From Paramagnetospirillum magneticum AMB-1 (GTDB lineage: Bacteria > Pseudomonadota > Alphaproteobacteria > Rhodospirillales > Magnetospirillaceae): a stretch of DNA of 64,000 nucleotides. Below the pieces are notes generated by a model. The model had not been told where the DNA came from and did no database searches. It saw only the letters and a program-made list of their open reading frames with translations. The stretch covers positions 3,651,943 to 3,715,942 of the forward strand of contig NC_007626.1 of NCBI RefSeq assembly GCF_000009985.1, given 5' to 3'. Shown here in pieces: positions 26,472-35,696 of the stretch (the first letter of the stretch is position 1; every line of letters starts with the position of its first letter). The translations under genes and the position numbers were made by a program.

Positions 26472-28313
26472 ATGAGAAGACGAGACCCATCCTCCTGGGA
26501 CAAGGGGCGCGGCCAGGGGCCCGGCGCCGACTGGACCACGCTCCGCACGCTGTTCCCTTATCTGTGGCCGCCGGGCGAGGCCGGGCTGCGGCTGCGGGTG
26601 GTCGCCGCCATGATCCTGCTGGTGGCCGCCAAGGGCGTGGGGGTCGGCATCCCGCTGCTGTACAAGCAGGCGGTGGACACCTTGTCGGCATCGCCGGTCC
26701 TGGTGCCGCTGGCCCTGCTGGTGGCCTATGGCGCGGCGCGCGTCATGGCCGGCAGCTTCGCCGAGTTGCGCGACATCGTCTTCGTCAAGGTGGCGCAGCG
26801 GGCCATCCGCAAGGTCGGGCTGGGGGTGTTCACCCACCTGCACCGCCTGGGGCTGCGCTTTCACCTGGACCGCCAGACCGGCGGCGTGTCCAGGGCCATC
26901 GAGCGCGGCACCAAGGGCATCGAGTTCCTGCTGAACTTCATGCTGTTCAACATCCTGCCCACCCTGCTGGAGATCGGGCTGGTCACCGCCATCCTGTGGG
27001 GCCTGTATGACGGGGTGTTCGCCCTGATCACCGCGGTGACCATCGCCGTCTACATCGCCTTCACCCTGGGCGTCACCGAGTGGCGGACCAAGTTCCGCCG
27101 CGCCATGAACGAGACGGATTCCGAGGCCTCGACCAAGGCCATCGATTCCCTGCTCAATTTCGAGACGGTGAAGTACTTCTGCAACGAGGCCCACGAGGCC
27201 GGGCGCTACGACAAGGCGCTGGCCCGCTACGAGCATGCCGCCAGCAAGAGCAAGGTGACCCTGTCCCTGCTCAACATGGGCCAGGGCGCCGTCATCGCCG
27301 TGGGCCTGACCCTGGTGATGATCCGCGCCGCCCAGGGCGTTGCCGACGGCACCATGACGCTGGGCGATTTCGTGCTGGTCAATTCCTACCTGATCCAGCT
27401 TTACCTGCCGCTCAACTTCCTGGGCTTCGTCTACCGCGAGATCAAGCAGTCGCTGACCGACATGGAATCCATGTTCCGCCTGCTGCGGGAAAACGCCGAG
27501 ATCGAGGACGCCCCAGGGGCCGGCCCGCTGGCCCTGCAGGGCGGCGAGGTGCGGTTCGAGGCCGTCAGTTTTGGCTACAATCCCGACCGCCGGATTCTGG
27601 GCGGCGTCGACTTCACCGTTCCGGCCGGCAAGACGCTGGCCATCGTCGGGCCGTCGGGAGCGGGCAAGAGCACCATCTCGCGGCTGCTGTTCCGCTTCTA
27701 CGACGTGGATGAGGGCCGCATCGTCATCGACGGCGCCGACATCCGCGACGTGACGCAGTCGTCGCTGCGCGCCGCCATCGGCATCGTTCCCCAGGATACC
27801 GTGCTGTTCAACGACACCATCCGCTACAACATCGCCTATGGCCGCCCCGGGGCAAGCCAGGACGAGATCGAGGCCGCCGCTCGGCTGGCCCGCATCGACG
27901 ATTTCGTGCAAAGCCTGCCCCAGGGCTACGACACCCGCGTCGGCGAGCGGGGACTGAAGCTGTCGGGCGGCGAAAAGCAGCGCGTCGCCATCGCCCGGAC
28001 CATTCTCAAGCAGCCCGCCATCCTGATCTTCGACGAGGCCACCAGCGCACTCGACACCCAGACGGAGAAGGAGATCCAGGAGAGCCTGCGCGAGGTGTCG
28101 CGCAACCGCACCACCCTGATCGTCGCCCATCGCCTGTCCACCGTGGTCGATGCCGACGAGATCGTGGTGCTGGAACACGGCCGCATCGTCGAGCGCGGCC
28201 GCCATGCCCGGTTGCTGGAGGCCGATGGGCGCTATGCCGCCATGTGGCGCCGCCAGCAGGAGGCCCAGACCCTGCAGCGGCGTCTGGCCACCGAACTGAT
28301 GGGGGCGGAATAG
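26472..28313 (+). CDS. Atm1-type ABC exporter (fused permease-ATPase)
   Basis: Half-transporter of 613 residues with an N-terminal six-helix domain and a C-terminal ATPase. Seen: Walker A GPSGAGKST near residue 394, signature LSGGEKQR near 497, Walker B ILIFDEATSALD. The membrane part has the Atm1/HMT1 signatures TEWRTKFRRAMNETDSEAS and DSLLNFETVKYF. Family members export glutathione-linked or sulfur-containing compounds and confer metal tolerance. Followed by a phasin-like gene 77 bases downstream. Confidence 0.92.
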   Translation: MRRRDPSSWDKGRGQGPGADWTTLRTLFPYLWPPGEAGLRLRVVAAMILLVAAKGVGVGIPLLYKQAVDTLSASPVLVPLALLVAYGAARVMAGSFAELRDIVFVKVAQRAIRKVGLGVFTHLHRLGLRFHLDRQTGGVSRAIERGTKGIEFLLNFMLFNILPTLLEIGLVTAILWGLYDGVFALITAVTIAVYIAFTLGVTEWRTKFRRAMNETDSEASTKAIDSLLNFETVKYFCNEAHEAGRYDKALARYEHAASKSKVTLSLLNMGQGAVIAVGLTLVMIRAAQGVADGTMTLGDFVLVNSYLIQLYLPLNFLGFVYREIKQSLTDMESMFRLLRENAEIEDAPGAGPLALQGGEVRFEAVSFGYNPDRRILGGVDFTVPAGKTLAIVGPSGAGKSTISRLLFRFYDVDEGRIVIDGADIRDVTQSSLRAAIGIVPQDTVLFNDTIRYNIAYGRPGASQDEIEAAARLARIDDFVQSLPQGYDTRVGERGLKLSGGEKQRVAIARTILKQPAILIFDEATSALDTQTEKEIQESLREVSRNRTTLIVAHRLSTVVDADEIVVLEHGRIVERGRHARLLEADGRYAAMWRRQQEAQTLQRRLATELMGAE

Positions 28314-28390
28314 CCCAGTCCCGCGCTCCGTTGCCGCCGGCTTGGAAACGTGACAGAGTTCACGGGTATCACCGATAGAAGGAGGCCCCG

Positions 28391-28690
28391 ATGTTCCCCA
28401 GTTTCGACCCCAAGATGTTCGAGGCCTTCAGCGCCGATCCGGCGTCCTTCCTGGGCAAGGTCGCCGAGTTCCAGCGCGCCAATTTCGAAGCCGCCCGCGA
28501 GATCACCGAGAATAACGCCAAGGCCTTCCAGCAACTGGCCGCCATCCGCGACCCGCAGCAGTTCGTCACTGCCCAGCCCGCCATCCTTCAGGCGGTGGTG
28601 CAGCGGAACATGGAGATCGTCACTCAGCTATGGCAGACCCTGGGCGGAGAAATGTCTCCCCCCGCCCCCAAGGGCAAGGGCAAGAAATAG
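28391..28690 (+). CDS. Phasin-like small protein
   Basis: 99 residues, largely amphipathic helix (FQRANFEAAREITENNAKAF; QLAAIRDPQQFVTAQPAILQ) with a Lys-rich tail (PKGKGKGKK-like). This pattern fits phasins, which coat polyhydroxyalkanoate granules. AGAAGGAGG precedes the ATG. No PHA synthase is in the window, so the assignment rests on sequence character alone. Confidence 0.75.
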   Translation: MFPSFDPKMFEAFSADPASFLGKVAEFQRANFEAAREITENNAKAFQQLAAIRDPQQFVTAQPAILQAVVQRNMEIVTQLWQTLGGEMSPPAPKGKGKK

Positions 28691-28704
28691 GCCGTCGCCC
28701 CAAG

Positions 28705-28727
28705 CCCTGCCGGTTACTCCGGCAGGG
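28705..28727. terminator. Hairpin between convergent genes
   Basis: CCCTGCCGG and CCGGCAGGG form a perfect 9-bp stem with a 5-base loop just after the phasin stop, overlapping the 3' end of the convergent kinase gene. No T-run follows on either strand, so it may block rather than classically terminate. Confidence 0.4.
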
Positions 28728-30177
28728 TGAAGGTGAAGGTGGATCCTTCGCCGGGCACCGAATTCACCCAGATCCGGCCGCCGTGGCGCTCGACGATGCG
28801 CTTGCAGATGGCCAGTCCGATGCCGGTTCCTTCAAAGCAGTCACGGGTGTGCAGCCGCTGAAAGATGCGGAATATCCGCTCGGAGAACTCCGGCGAGATG
28901 CCGATGCCGTTATCGGCCACCGAGATTTGCCAGTACTCGCCGTCGCGAACCGCCGATACCACCACCCGCAGGGGCCGGGACGGCTCGCGATATTTCACCG
29001 CATTGCCGATCAGGTTCTGGAGCAACTGCGCCATCTCGCCACGCACGGCGGGAATGGCCGGTAACGGAGACCGGCATTCCACGCTGGCGCCGTATTGGGC
29101 GATGGCCGGTGACAGATTGGCCACGACGCCATCCACCACCTCGCCCAGGGGAACCGGCTCCAGCGGCTCCTCCATCCGGCCGACCCGCGAGTATTCCAGC
29201 AGGTCCAGCACAAGCTGATCCATGCGCTGGGCGCCTTCCTTGGCATAGGCGATGTACTCGGCCCCCTCGTCGCCGACCACGGGGCCGAAGCGGCGCTCCA
29301 GCATGCCCATATAGGCGCTGACCATGCGCAATGGCTCGCGCAGGTCATGGGACGCGATGAAGGCGAATTGCTCCAGGTCGGCATTGGACCGGGCCAGTTC
29401 CTCGGTCTTGGCCATCAAGGCCCGCTCGACCGCCTGGGATTCGGTGATGTCCTCGACGATGGACCAGATATAGCTTTCCCCGTCGCGGCCGGTGGCCAAC
29501 ATCCCCGACAGCCGGACGGGAACCCGTCGGCCGTCCTTGCGGATGTATTCCTTCTCGTAGGGCCCGTAATGCCCCAGGGCCTCCAGGCGCTCCAGCTGGG
29601 TGGCCTCGTCCTGGCCGAAACGCACCGGGGTGAGGTCCCAGTAACTCAGGCTGCGCAAATCCTCAATATCGTAGCCAACGATCCCGAGAAAGGCCGGATT
29701 GGCCTCGAGAAAACTGCCGTCGACACGATTGCGCGCCATGCCCAGCGGAGACTTCTCGAACATGGCCCGCAGCTTCTCCTCGTTGGAACGCAGCTCGGCC
29801 TCCACCTCGCGGCGACCCGCCATATCCTCCAAGAGGTGCTGTTCCGCCTGACGCCGGCGGTCCATTTCATCGCGCATGCGGCCGATCACCGCCACCAGCA
29901 CCGCCAGTTCGGCGGGCGCCACCACCAGCGGCGCGAAGAAAGCCCCCGCCCAGACCACCGGCGGCACATGGCCGACCATGGCTAGGCTGACCAGGGCGGC
30001 AACCAGTTCGGCTACCAGCACGGCAAAGGCGGTCCCGCCAAAAAACAGCAGGTTCAGCGGCAAAGGCAGCAGCAGCCGTACCACGGAATCCCGGAAGACG
30101 CCGCTCCCATGCCCCCCGGCACGCACAATTTCACTTTCTGCCGACGCCCCTGGCACCACCCAAACCCCGATGAACAA
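28714..30177 (-). CDS. PAS-domain sensor histidine kinase
   Basis: 487 residues. Two N-terminal hydrophobic segments (LLLPLPLNLLFFGGTAFAVL; WAGAFFAPLVVAPAELAVL) anchor it, then a PAS domain (MFEKSPLGMARNRVDGSFLE to VEDITESQ), the HisKA phosphoacceptor box IASHDLREPLRMV near residue 285, and an ATPase domain with N (NLIGNAVKY), G1 (DNGIGI) and G2 (GTGIGLAI) boxes. The start is uncertain because the first 30 residues are not typical. No cognate response regulator is adjacent, so its output is unknown. Confidence 0.88.
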   Translation of the reverse strand: MFIGVWVVPGASAESEIVRAGGHGSGVFRDSVVRLLLPLPLNLLFFGGTAFAVLVAELVAALVSLAMVGHVPPVVWAGAFFAPLVVAPAELAVLVAVIGRMRDEMDRRRQAEQHLLEDMAGRREVEAELRSNEEKLRAMFEKSPLGMARNRVDGSFLEANPAFLGIVGYDIEDLRSLSYWDLTPVRFGQDEATQLERLEALGHYGPYEKEYIRKDGRRVPVRLSGMLATGRDGESYIWSIVEDITESQAVERALMAKTEELARSNADLEQFAFIASHDLREPLRMVSAYMGMLERRFGPVVGDEGAEYIAYAKEGAQRMDQLVLDLLEYSRVGRMEEPLEPVPLGEVVDGVVANLSPAIAQYGASVECRSPLPAIPAVRGEMAQLLQNLIGNAVKYREPSRPLRVVVSAVRDGEYWQISVADNGIGISPEFSERIFRIFQRLHTRDCFEGTGIGLAICKRIVERHGGRIWVNSVPGEGSTFTFTLPE

Positions 30178-30366
30178 GAAACAAAATGTAGCGATTTATG
30201 TCCATTCATAGAGTATGGTCAGGTTAAACCCGTATCAACACTTAAGTTATGGCCTATCCCTTTGCACCGACGGTTTACCCCCCGGTGCAAGCGGCGTGCT
30301 TGCTCCCTTCGCGCCGCATGGTTAGTGTATCCCTCTTTTACGTTTCGCCCTCGAAGAGGCTTTCCC

Positions 30367-31770
30367 TTGAAGTATGTGAGCACCCGCGGCGCCGCACCGG
30401 CCCTTGATTTCGACGACGTCCTGCTGGCCGGTCTGGCCCGTGACGGAGGCCTGTATCTGCCGGAAAGCTGGCCGGTCTTCTCCGCCGCCGACATCCGCGC
30501 CATGCGGGGGCTGTCCTACGCCGAGCTGGCGGTGCGCGTCATGCGCCCCTTCGTCGAGGGCTGCCTGACCGAGGCCGAGCTGACCCGGCTGTGCGCCGAG
30601 TCCTACGGCGCCTTCGCCCATCCGGCGGTGGCGCCGCTCAAGCAGCTGGGTCACAACCAGTGGGTCATGGAGCTGTTCCACGGCCCGACCCTGGCCTTCA
30701 AGGACTACGCCCTGCAACTGGTCGGCCGCCTGTTCGACCACGTGCTGAAGAAGAAGGGGCAAAAGGTCACCATCGTCGGCGCCACCTCGGGCGATACCGG
30801 CTCGGCCGCCATCGAGGCCTGCCGCGACCGCGCCGCGGTGGATATCGTCATCCTCCACCCCCATGGCCGGGTGTCCGAGGTGCAGCGCCGTCAGATGACC
30901 ACGGTACTGTCGTCCAACGTGCGCAACGTGGCCGTGGACGGCACTTTCGACGATTGTCAGGATCTGGTGAAGGCGCTGTTCAACGACGCCGCCTTCAGAG
31001 ACGAGATGAACCTGTCGGCGGTCAATTCCATCAACTGGGCCCGCGTCATGGCCCAGATCGTCTATTACTTCGCCGCCGGCGTGGCGCTGGGCGCCCCCGA
31101 CGTGCCCATGAGCTTCTCGGTGCCCACGGGCAATTTCGGCAACGTCTTCGCCGGCTATGCCGCCAAGCTGATGGGCCTGCCGGTGGAGAAGCTGATCATC
31201 GGCTCCAACACCAACGACATCCTCACCCGCTTTTTCGAAGGCGGGGTGATGAAGGCCGACGGCGTGGTCCCCACCCTGTCGCCCAGCATGGACATCCAGG
31301 TCTCGTCCAACTTCGAGCGCCTGATGTTCCTGGCCCTGGGAGGCGACGGCGCCGCCGTGGCCAAGCTGATGGATGACTTCCGCAAGAACGGCGCCATGGT
31401 CATGCCCCAGGGCGCCTGGACCGCCATGCGCGAGGTGTTCGAGGGCTACCGCTTCGACGACGAGGCGACCCTGGCCGCCATGCGCTCGCTCAAGCGCTCC
31501 ACCGGCGAGACGCTGGACCCCCATTCGGTGATCGGCGTCGCCGCCGCCCTGAAGGGCCACGCCGCCCGGGATTGCTCCATGGTCGCCCTGGCCACCGCCC
31601 ACCCGGCCAAGTTCCCCGACGCGGTGGAAAAGGCCACCGGCATCCGCCCCGGCCTGCCGCCCCACATGGCCGACCTGTTCGAGAGGACCGAACGGCTTGA
31701 CCGGATGGGCAATGATGCCGATCTCTTGAAGCAGTATGTGCGGGCCTTCGCCCGTCGGGAAAACGCATGA
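30367..31770 (+). CDS. thrC: Threonine synthase
   Basis: PLP enzyme converting O-phosphohomoserine to threonine in the cytosol. A TTG start at 30367 (MKYVSTRGAAPALDFDDVL) gives 467 residues, the normal length, with AGAGG about nine bases upstream; longer upstream extensions are non-coding. Seen: the PLP lysine motif FKDYALQLVG near residue 115 and the phosphate loop GATSGDTGSAA. Its stop overlaps the M16 protease start (ATGA), a pairing commonly seen in alphaproteobacteria. Confidence 0.93.
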   Translation: MKYVSTRGAAPALDFDDVLLAGLARDGGLYLPESWPVFSAADIRAMRGLSYAELAVRVMRPFVEGCLTEAELTRLCAESYGAFAHPAVAPLKQLGHNQWVMELFHGPTLAFKDYALQLVGRLFDHVLKKKGQKVTIVGATSGDTGSAAIEACRDRAAVDIVILHPHGRVSEVQRRQMTTVLSSNVRNVAVDGTFDDCQDLVKALFNDAAFRDEMNLSAVNSINWARVMAQIVYYFAAGVALGAPDVPMSFSVPTGNFGNVFAGYAAKLMGLPVEKLIIGSNTNDILTRFFEGGVMKADGVVPTLSPSMDIQVSSNFERLMFLALGGDGAAVAKLMDDFRKNGAMVMPQGAWTAMREVFEGYRFDDEATLAAMRSLKRSTGETLDPHSVIGVAAALKGHAARDCSMVALATAHPAKFPDAVEKATGIRPGLPPHMADLFERTERLDRMGNDADLLKQYVRAFARRENA

Positions 31771-33029
31771 GCGAGATCAGGGAGACCCGACTTAACTCCG
31801 GCCTCAAGATCGTCACCGATCCCATGGACACGGTAGAGACCGTGTCGCTGGGCGTCTGGGTCGATGCCGGCACCCGGCACGAGCCCGCCGAGATCAACGG
31901 CGTCAGCCATCTGCTGGAGCACATGGCCTTCAAGGGCACGGCGCGACGCTCGGCGCTGGACATCGCCGAGGAGATGGACGCGGTGGGCGGCCACCTCAAC
32001 GCCTACACGGCGCGCGACCACACCGCCTATTACGCCAAGGTGCTGAAGGAGGATGCGGCGCTGGCGCTCGACATCATCTCCGACATCTTGCAGAACTCGA
32101 CCCTGGAGGCCGAGGAGCTGGGCCGCGAGCAGGCGGTGGTGGTCCAGGAGATCAACCAGGCCATCGACACGCCCGACGACATCATCTTCGACCACTTCCA
32201 GGCCACCGCCTATCCCGACCAGCCGCTCGGCCGCCCGGTGCTGGGCAGCGAGGAACTGGTGCGGGCCATGAGCCGCGATCAGGTGATGGGCTATCTGCGC
32301 GGCAATTACTCGGCGCCGCGCATGGTGCTGTCGGCCTCGGGCCGCATCGACCACGACCATCTGGTGGCCGCGGCCGGGGCGGCGTTCTCGCAACTGCCCC
32401 CTCATCACGCGGCGGTGACCGATCAGGCCCGCTATGTGGGCGGCGATTACCGCGAGGAACGCGACCTGGAGCAGGTCCACGTGGTGGTGGGCTTCGACGG
32501 CGTCGCCTATGACGACCCGGACTATTATTCCGCCTCGGTGCTGTCCACCCTGCTGGGCGGCGGCATGTCCAGCCGCCTGTTCCAGGAAGTGCGGGAAAAG
32601 CGCGGGCTGGTCTATTCCATCTATTCCTTCGCCTCGTCCTACAACGACGGCGGCCTGTTCGGCGTCTATGCCGGTACCGGCGAGGACGAGGTGGCCGAGC
32701 TGATCCCGGTCATGTGCGATGAAATCGTCAAGGTCTGCGGCGGCGTCAACGAGCCCGAGGTGCAGCGGGCCCGCGCCCAGCTCAAGGCCTCGATTCTGAT
32801 GAGCCTGGAAAGCACCACGTCGCGCTGCGAGCAGTTGGCCCGTCAGGTGGTGATCTATGGCCGCCCGGTTCCGGTGGCTGAGGTGGTGGAAAAGGTCGAA
32901 GCCATCACCGCCGAGGATTGCGCCCGGGTGGCAAGGCGCCTGTTCGCGGGAACCCCCACCTTCGCCGCCATAGGGCCGCTGGGCAAGGTTGAGGACTTCC
33001 AGCGGGTGGCCGACCGCCTGAGGCCCTGA
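31767..33029 (+). CDS. M16-family zinc metallopeptidase (processing-peptidase-like)
   Basis: 420 residues, related to mitochondrial processing peptidase and PqqL-type enzymes. Seen: the inverted zinc motif HLLEHMAFKG near residue 48 and the third ligand region EQAVVVQEINQAI near 125, plus the C-terminal half with RGLVYSIYSF. No signal peptide, so cytosolic action is likely. It is coupled upstream to thrC and overlaps the next gene by one base. Confidence 0.92.
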   Translation: MSEIRETRLNSGLKIVTDPMDTVETVSLGVWVDAGTRHEPAEINGVSHLLEHMAFKGTARRSALDIAEEMDAVGGHLNAYTARDHTAYYAKVLKEDAALALDIISDILQNSTLEAEELGREQAVVVQEINQAIDTPDDIIFDHFQATAYPDQPLGRPVLGSEELVRAMSRDQVMGYLRGNYSAPRMVLSASGRIDHDHLVAAAGAAFSQLPPHHAAVTDQARYVGGDYREERDLEQVHVVVGFDGVAYDDPDYYSASVLSTLLGGGMSSRLFQEVREKRGLVYSIYSFASSYNDGGLFGVYAGTGEDEVAELIPVMCDEIVKVCGGVNEPEVQRARAQLKASILMSLESTTSRCEQLARQVVIYGRPVPVAEVVEKVEAITAEDCARVARRLFAGTPTFAAIGPLGKVEDFQRVADRLRP

Positions 33030-34396
33030 TGCGCCGCAGCCTTTTCGCCCTTCTCGCCCTCGCCTGGCTGGCGCCGTCGCCGACGGCGGCCCTGCCAGTC
33101 ACCACCGGCGTGTCCAACCCCACCATCGTGGTGGCGATCATCGCCACCCTGTCGGGGCCGGGCGCCATGGCGGGCCAGGACAGCGTCGACGGCTTTTCCA
33201 CCGCCATGCGCCATCTGGGCGGCCGCTTCTCCAACCAGGAAGTGCGCGTCGTGGTCCAGGACGACAAGGGCTCGCCCGACACCGCCCTGGCGGTGGCGCG
33301 CCGGATGATCGAGCGGGAAAAGGTGGACTTCGTGGTGACGGCGGTGGGGCTGCCCTCCATGACGGCCATGGTCAAGACCCTGACCGAATCCCGCGCCTTC
33401 GTGCTGAACCTGGACGCCGCGCCCGCCAGCATGGCCGGCGCGACCTGCTCGCCCTGGTACTTCCAGGTGGCAACGCCGGTCCAGGCCATCCACGAGGCCA
33501 TCGGCGCCCATCTCGGCGCCGAGAAAATGCGCCGCGTGGCGGTCATCGGCACCGACGCCCCCGCCACCGATCAGGCCATTGGCACCATCCGCCGGTCCTG
33601 GCCGGGCGAGGTGATCGAGATCCGACGCCCGCGCCACGGCGCCACCCGCTATACCGAAGAGATCATCGCCATCCGCCACGCCTCGCCGGACGCGGTGATC
33701 AACCTGCTGACCGGCGGCATGGGCGGCGCCTTCGCCCGCGAATACGCCGTCTCCGGACTGAAGGGCGACGTGCCGCTGATCGGCGTCTGGCAGGGCTGGG
33801 AGCGCCCCATGCTCCCCGCCATGACCGAAGCGGGCATGGACGTGCTTAACGTGGCGCCCTGGAGCCCCGATCTGGAAACGCCGCTGGGCAAGCGCCTGAT
33901 CACCGATTTCGAACTGGAATACGGCCGCCCGGTTACCGGCTGGGTCGCCCAGGGCTATGACACCGCCCAGATGCTGGACGCGGCGCTACGCGCCACCGGC
34001 GGACGCGCCGGCGATCGCGACGCAGTGCGCAATGCGCTGAGACGGGCAGAATTCCCCTCGGTGCGCGGGACCTTCCGCTTCGACACCAACCATTCCCCCT
34101 CGGTCAATGTCTATCTGCGACGCACCACCCGCGACGCCAAGGGGCGGCCGACCGAGGAGTTGCGCTCGACCCTGCTCAAGGACTGGCACAGCCGCGACGT
34201 GGCCCTGTGCCCCATGCGCTGGACCGAGGAACCGGCCCCCGGCCATGCGCCGGGCACCGCGCCCCCCAAGCCCAGCACCCCCGCCGCCGCGCCTGGACAG
34301 CCACCCAAGCCGAAACCGCCGACGGTTCCGGGCCAGCAGCCTCCGGCCAAGCCAAAGCCACCGGCAGCGGCGCCTCCTGTCGGACAGGCACGCTAA
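33029..34396 (+). CDS. Periplasmic ligand-binding protein (branched-chain amino-acid type)
   Basis: 455 residues with a signal peptide (MRRSLFALLALAWLAPSPTA) and a type I periplasmic-binding fold: VVAIIATLSGPGAMAGQDSV, VVQDDKGSPDTALAVARRMI and the ligand-region VLNLDAAPASMAGATC. A Pro/Ala/Lys-rich tail of about 60 residues follows, unusual for a binding protein. No ABC permease or ATPase gene is adjacent, so it may serve a remote transporter or a sensor. Start overlaps the M16 stop (TGATG). Confidence 0.85.
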   Translation: MRRSLFALLALAWLAPSPTAALPVTTGVSNPTIVVAIIATLSGPGAMAGQDSVDGFSTAMRHLGGRFSNQEVRVVVQDDKGSPDTALAVARRMIEREKVDFVVTAVGLPSMTAMVKTLTESRAFVLNLDAAPASMAGATCSPWYFQVATPVQAIHEAIGAHLGAEKMRRVAVIGTDAPATDQAIGTIRRSWPGEVIEIRRPRHGATRYTEEIIAIRHASPDAVINLLTGGMGGAFAREYAVSGLKGDVPLIGVWQGWERPMLPAMTEAGMDVLNVAPWSPDLETPLGKRLITDFELEYGRPVTGWVAQGYDTAQMLDAALRATGGRAGDRDAVRNALRRAEFPSVRGTFRFDTNHSPSVNVYLRRTTRDAKGRPTEELRSTLLKDWHSRDVALCPMRWTEEPAPGHAPGTAPPKPSTPAAAPGQPPKPKPPTVPGQQPPAKPKPPAAAPPVGQAR

Positions 34397-34403
34397 ACGA
34401 TCA

Positions 34404-34503
34404 TGTCATCCTGAGCGCAGCGAAGGATCTCCGCCTGGACCGGCGGCGCCAATTCTGAAAAGCCGTGCCAGGATGAGATCCCTCGCCTCCGCTCGGGATG
34501 ACA
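34404..34503. repeat. Long inverted repeat (GTCATCC family), copy B
   Basis: TGTCATCCTGAGCG at the left and CGCTCGGGATGACA at the right form long imperfect arms; inner parts (AAGGATCTCCGCCTGG against CCAGGATGAGATCC) also pair. It lies between the 3' ends of two convergent genes and may help transcription stop there. Related to copies at 9194-9300 and 40400-40500. Confidence 0.85.
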
Positions 34504-34535
34504 CTTCATCCTTATCCTTCCGGAAAACGCCCCCG

Positions 34536-34946
34536 CTACCGGTGCTTTTCCACCAGCTTGATCATGGTGTCGAGGGTGATGGAGGCGAAGGTGGCGCGTG
34601 CCGTGTCCTCGATCTCCATCAGCACCTGGCATAGGCCCTTGCCCTCGGCGGTGTCGTCGCCGTCTTCCCGCTCGCCGTGGCGGATGGGGTCGATGGTCTC
34701 GAACAGCTGGATGATGTCCAGCAGAGTGGTGCGCCGCCGGTTGCCGGAAAAGCGGTAGCCGCCGCCGGCGCCGCGCACCGCCTCGACCAGGCCGACGCGG
34801 CCCAGGGAGCGCAGCACCTTGGCCAGATGGTTGGTGCTGATGCCGTACTTCTCGGCGATCTCGTTGGCCGAGAGCTGGCGGTCCTGGCCCGAGGCCAGTT
34901 CCAGGATGGCGAACAGGGCGCAGCGCGTGGCTTTCTGGAGCTTCAT
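34536..34946 (-). CDS. Rrf2-family transcriptional regulator
   Basis: 136 residues with the winged-helix N-terminus MKLQKATRCALFAILELASG and recognition region NEIAEKYGISTNHLAKVLRS, the hallmark of Rrf2. Only one cysteine (KGLCQVL) is in the C-terminal region where iron-sulfur Rrf2 proteins carry three, so a standard Fe-S cluster is unlikely. Its start overlaps the stop of the GNAT gene. It could control the nearby hox genes, but no operator was identified. Confidence 0.88.
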   Translation of the reverse strand: MKLQKATRCALFAILELASGQDRQLSANEIAEKYGISTNHLAKVLRSLGRVGLVEAVRGAGGGYRFSGNRRRTTLLDIIQLFETIDPIRHGEREDGDDTAEGKGLCQVLMEIEDTARATFASITLDTMIKLVEKHR

Positions 34947-35449
34947 CAGAGATCCTTCTCGAACTGGATGAAGGGACCGGCCATCATGCCCTGGCTGCGG
35001 AAGAAGCTCATGATCAGGGTGTCGTCGCGCGCCAGCATGGTCCGCACCTTGGAGACGCCCGCCTTGCGGAAGCGGTCGTTCAGGGCTTCCAGCAGCACAT
35101 GGCCGACGCCGCCCTGGCGGGTGTTGTTGCGAACACCGATGGCAAAAATCCAGCCGCAAGGGGGAGAACCGAACTCCCAGGCGCGGACTTCACCGATGAT
35201 GAATCCAAGAACCGCCTCTCCGTCACAGGCCACCAAGAAAAATCGGTACCGTTTTACGGATTTCGGCTGAGTGTCATCATCCACATCAGTTGAGCGGCTA
35301 TTGTAACGCTCCAACAAATCTTCCCAATACTCGGCCTTGGACAGACCAGTATTCTCGGTATCGATCGCAATCACTTGCGGAATGTCCGTCGCCTTTGCGA
35401 GGCGGACGGTGCATTTTCTTTCCGATTGCCGAGCCTGTGGATTTGCCAT
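34946..35449 (-). CDS. GNAT-family N-acetyltransferase
   Basis: 167 residues. Seen: N-terminal strand/helix VRLAKATDIPQVIAID, the acetyl-CoA loop region RQGGVGHVLLEAL near residue 115, and C-terminal FFRSQGMMAGPF. The substrate is unknown. It is translationally coupled to the Rrf2 regulator downstream (TGATG), suggesting related roles, and is divergent from hoxF. Confidence 0.82.
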   Translation of the reverse strand: MANPQARQSERKCTVRLAKATDIPQVIAIDTENTGLSKAEYWEDLLERYNSRSTDVDDDTQPKSVKRYRFFLVACDGEAVLGFIIGEVRAWEFGSPPCGWIFAIGVRNNTRQGGVGHVLLEALNDRFRKAGVSKVRTMLARDDTLIMSFFRSQGMMAGPFIQFEKDL

Positions 35450-35489
35450 CGAGACCGTCTCCAGTACTAGTGAAATCGTTCTACTGCAC

Positions 35490-35527
35490 GGTGCCGGTGA
35501 TTACAATGCCGTTTCTGACACGGCACC
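35490..35527. promoter_or_regulatory. Candidate hox control site (inverted repeat, sigma-54-like box)
   Basis: In the 247-base gap between the GNAT gene and hoxF, GGTGCCG (35490-35496) and CGGCACC (35521-35527) form an inverted repeat with 24 bases between. The right arm continues as CGGCACCTTTGTCGC, which has the GG-10 bases-GC spacing of a sigma-54 promoter but a poor -12 element. Evidence is weak. Confidence 0.25.
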
Positions 35528-35696
35528 TTTGTCGCTACGCGAAAGTATCACGGCCGCCATGCCTCATATCTGCACGGGGCGGGTTGGCGGATGCCCTTGC
35601 CGGGTGTAGGCTTTTTTCTCCAATCCCCGGACAACAGGGGACAGGCCATCGTTCAAGAGCGTGGCTTTCGCCATGCGCGAGGTGGGGAGAATTCGA

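Noticed and set aside
35515..35536. Sigma-54 promoter for hoxF.
   Set aside because: The -24 GGCAC is present and GG-GC spacing is right, but the -12 box reads TCGC instead of TTGC; kept only as a weak candidate.
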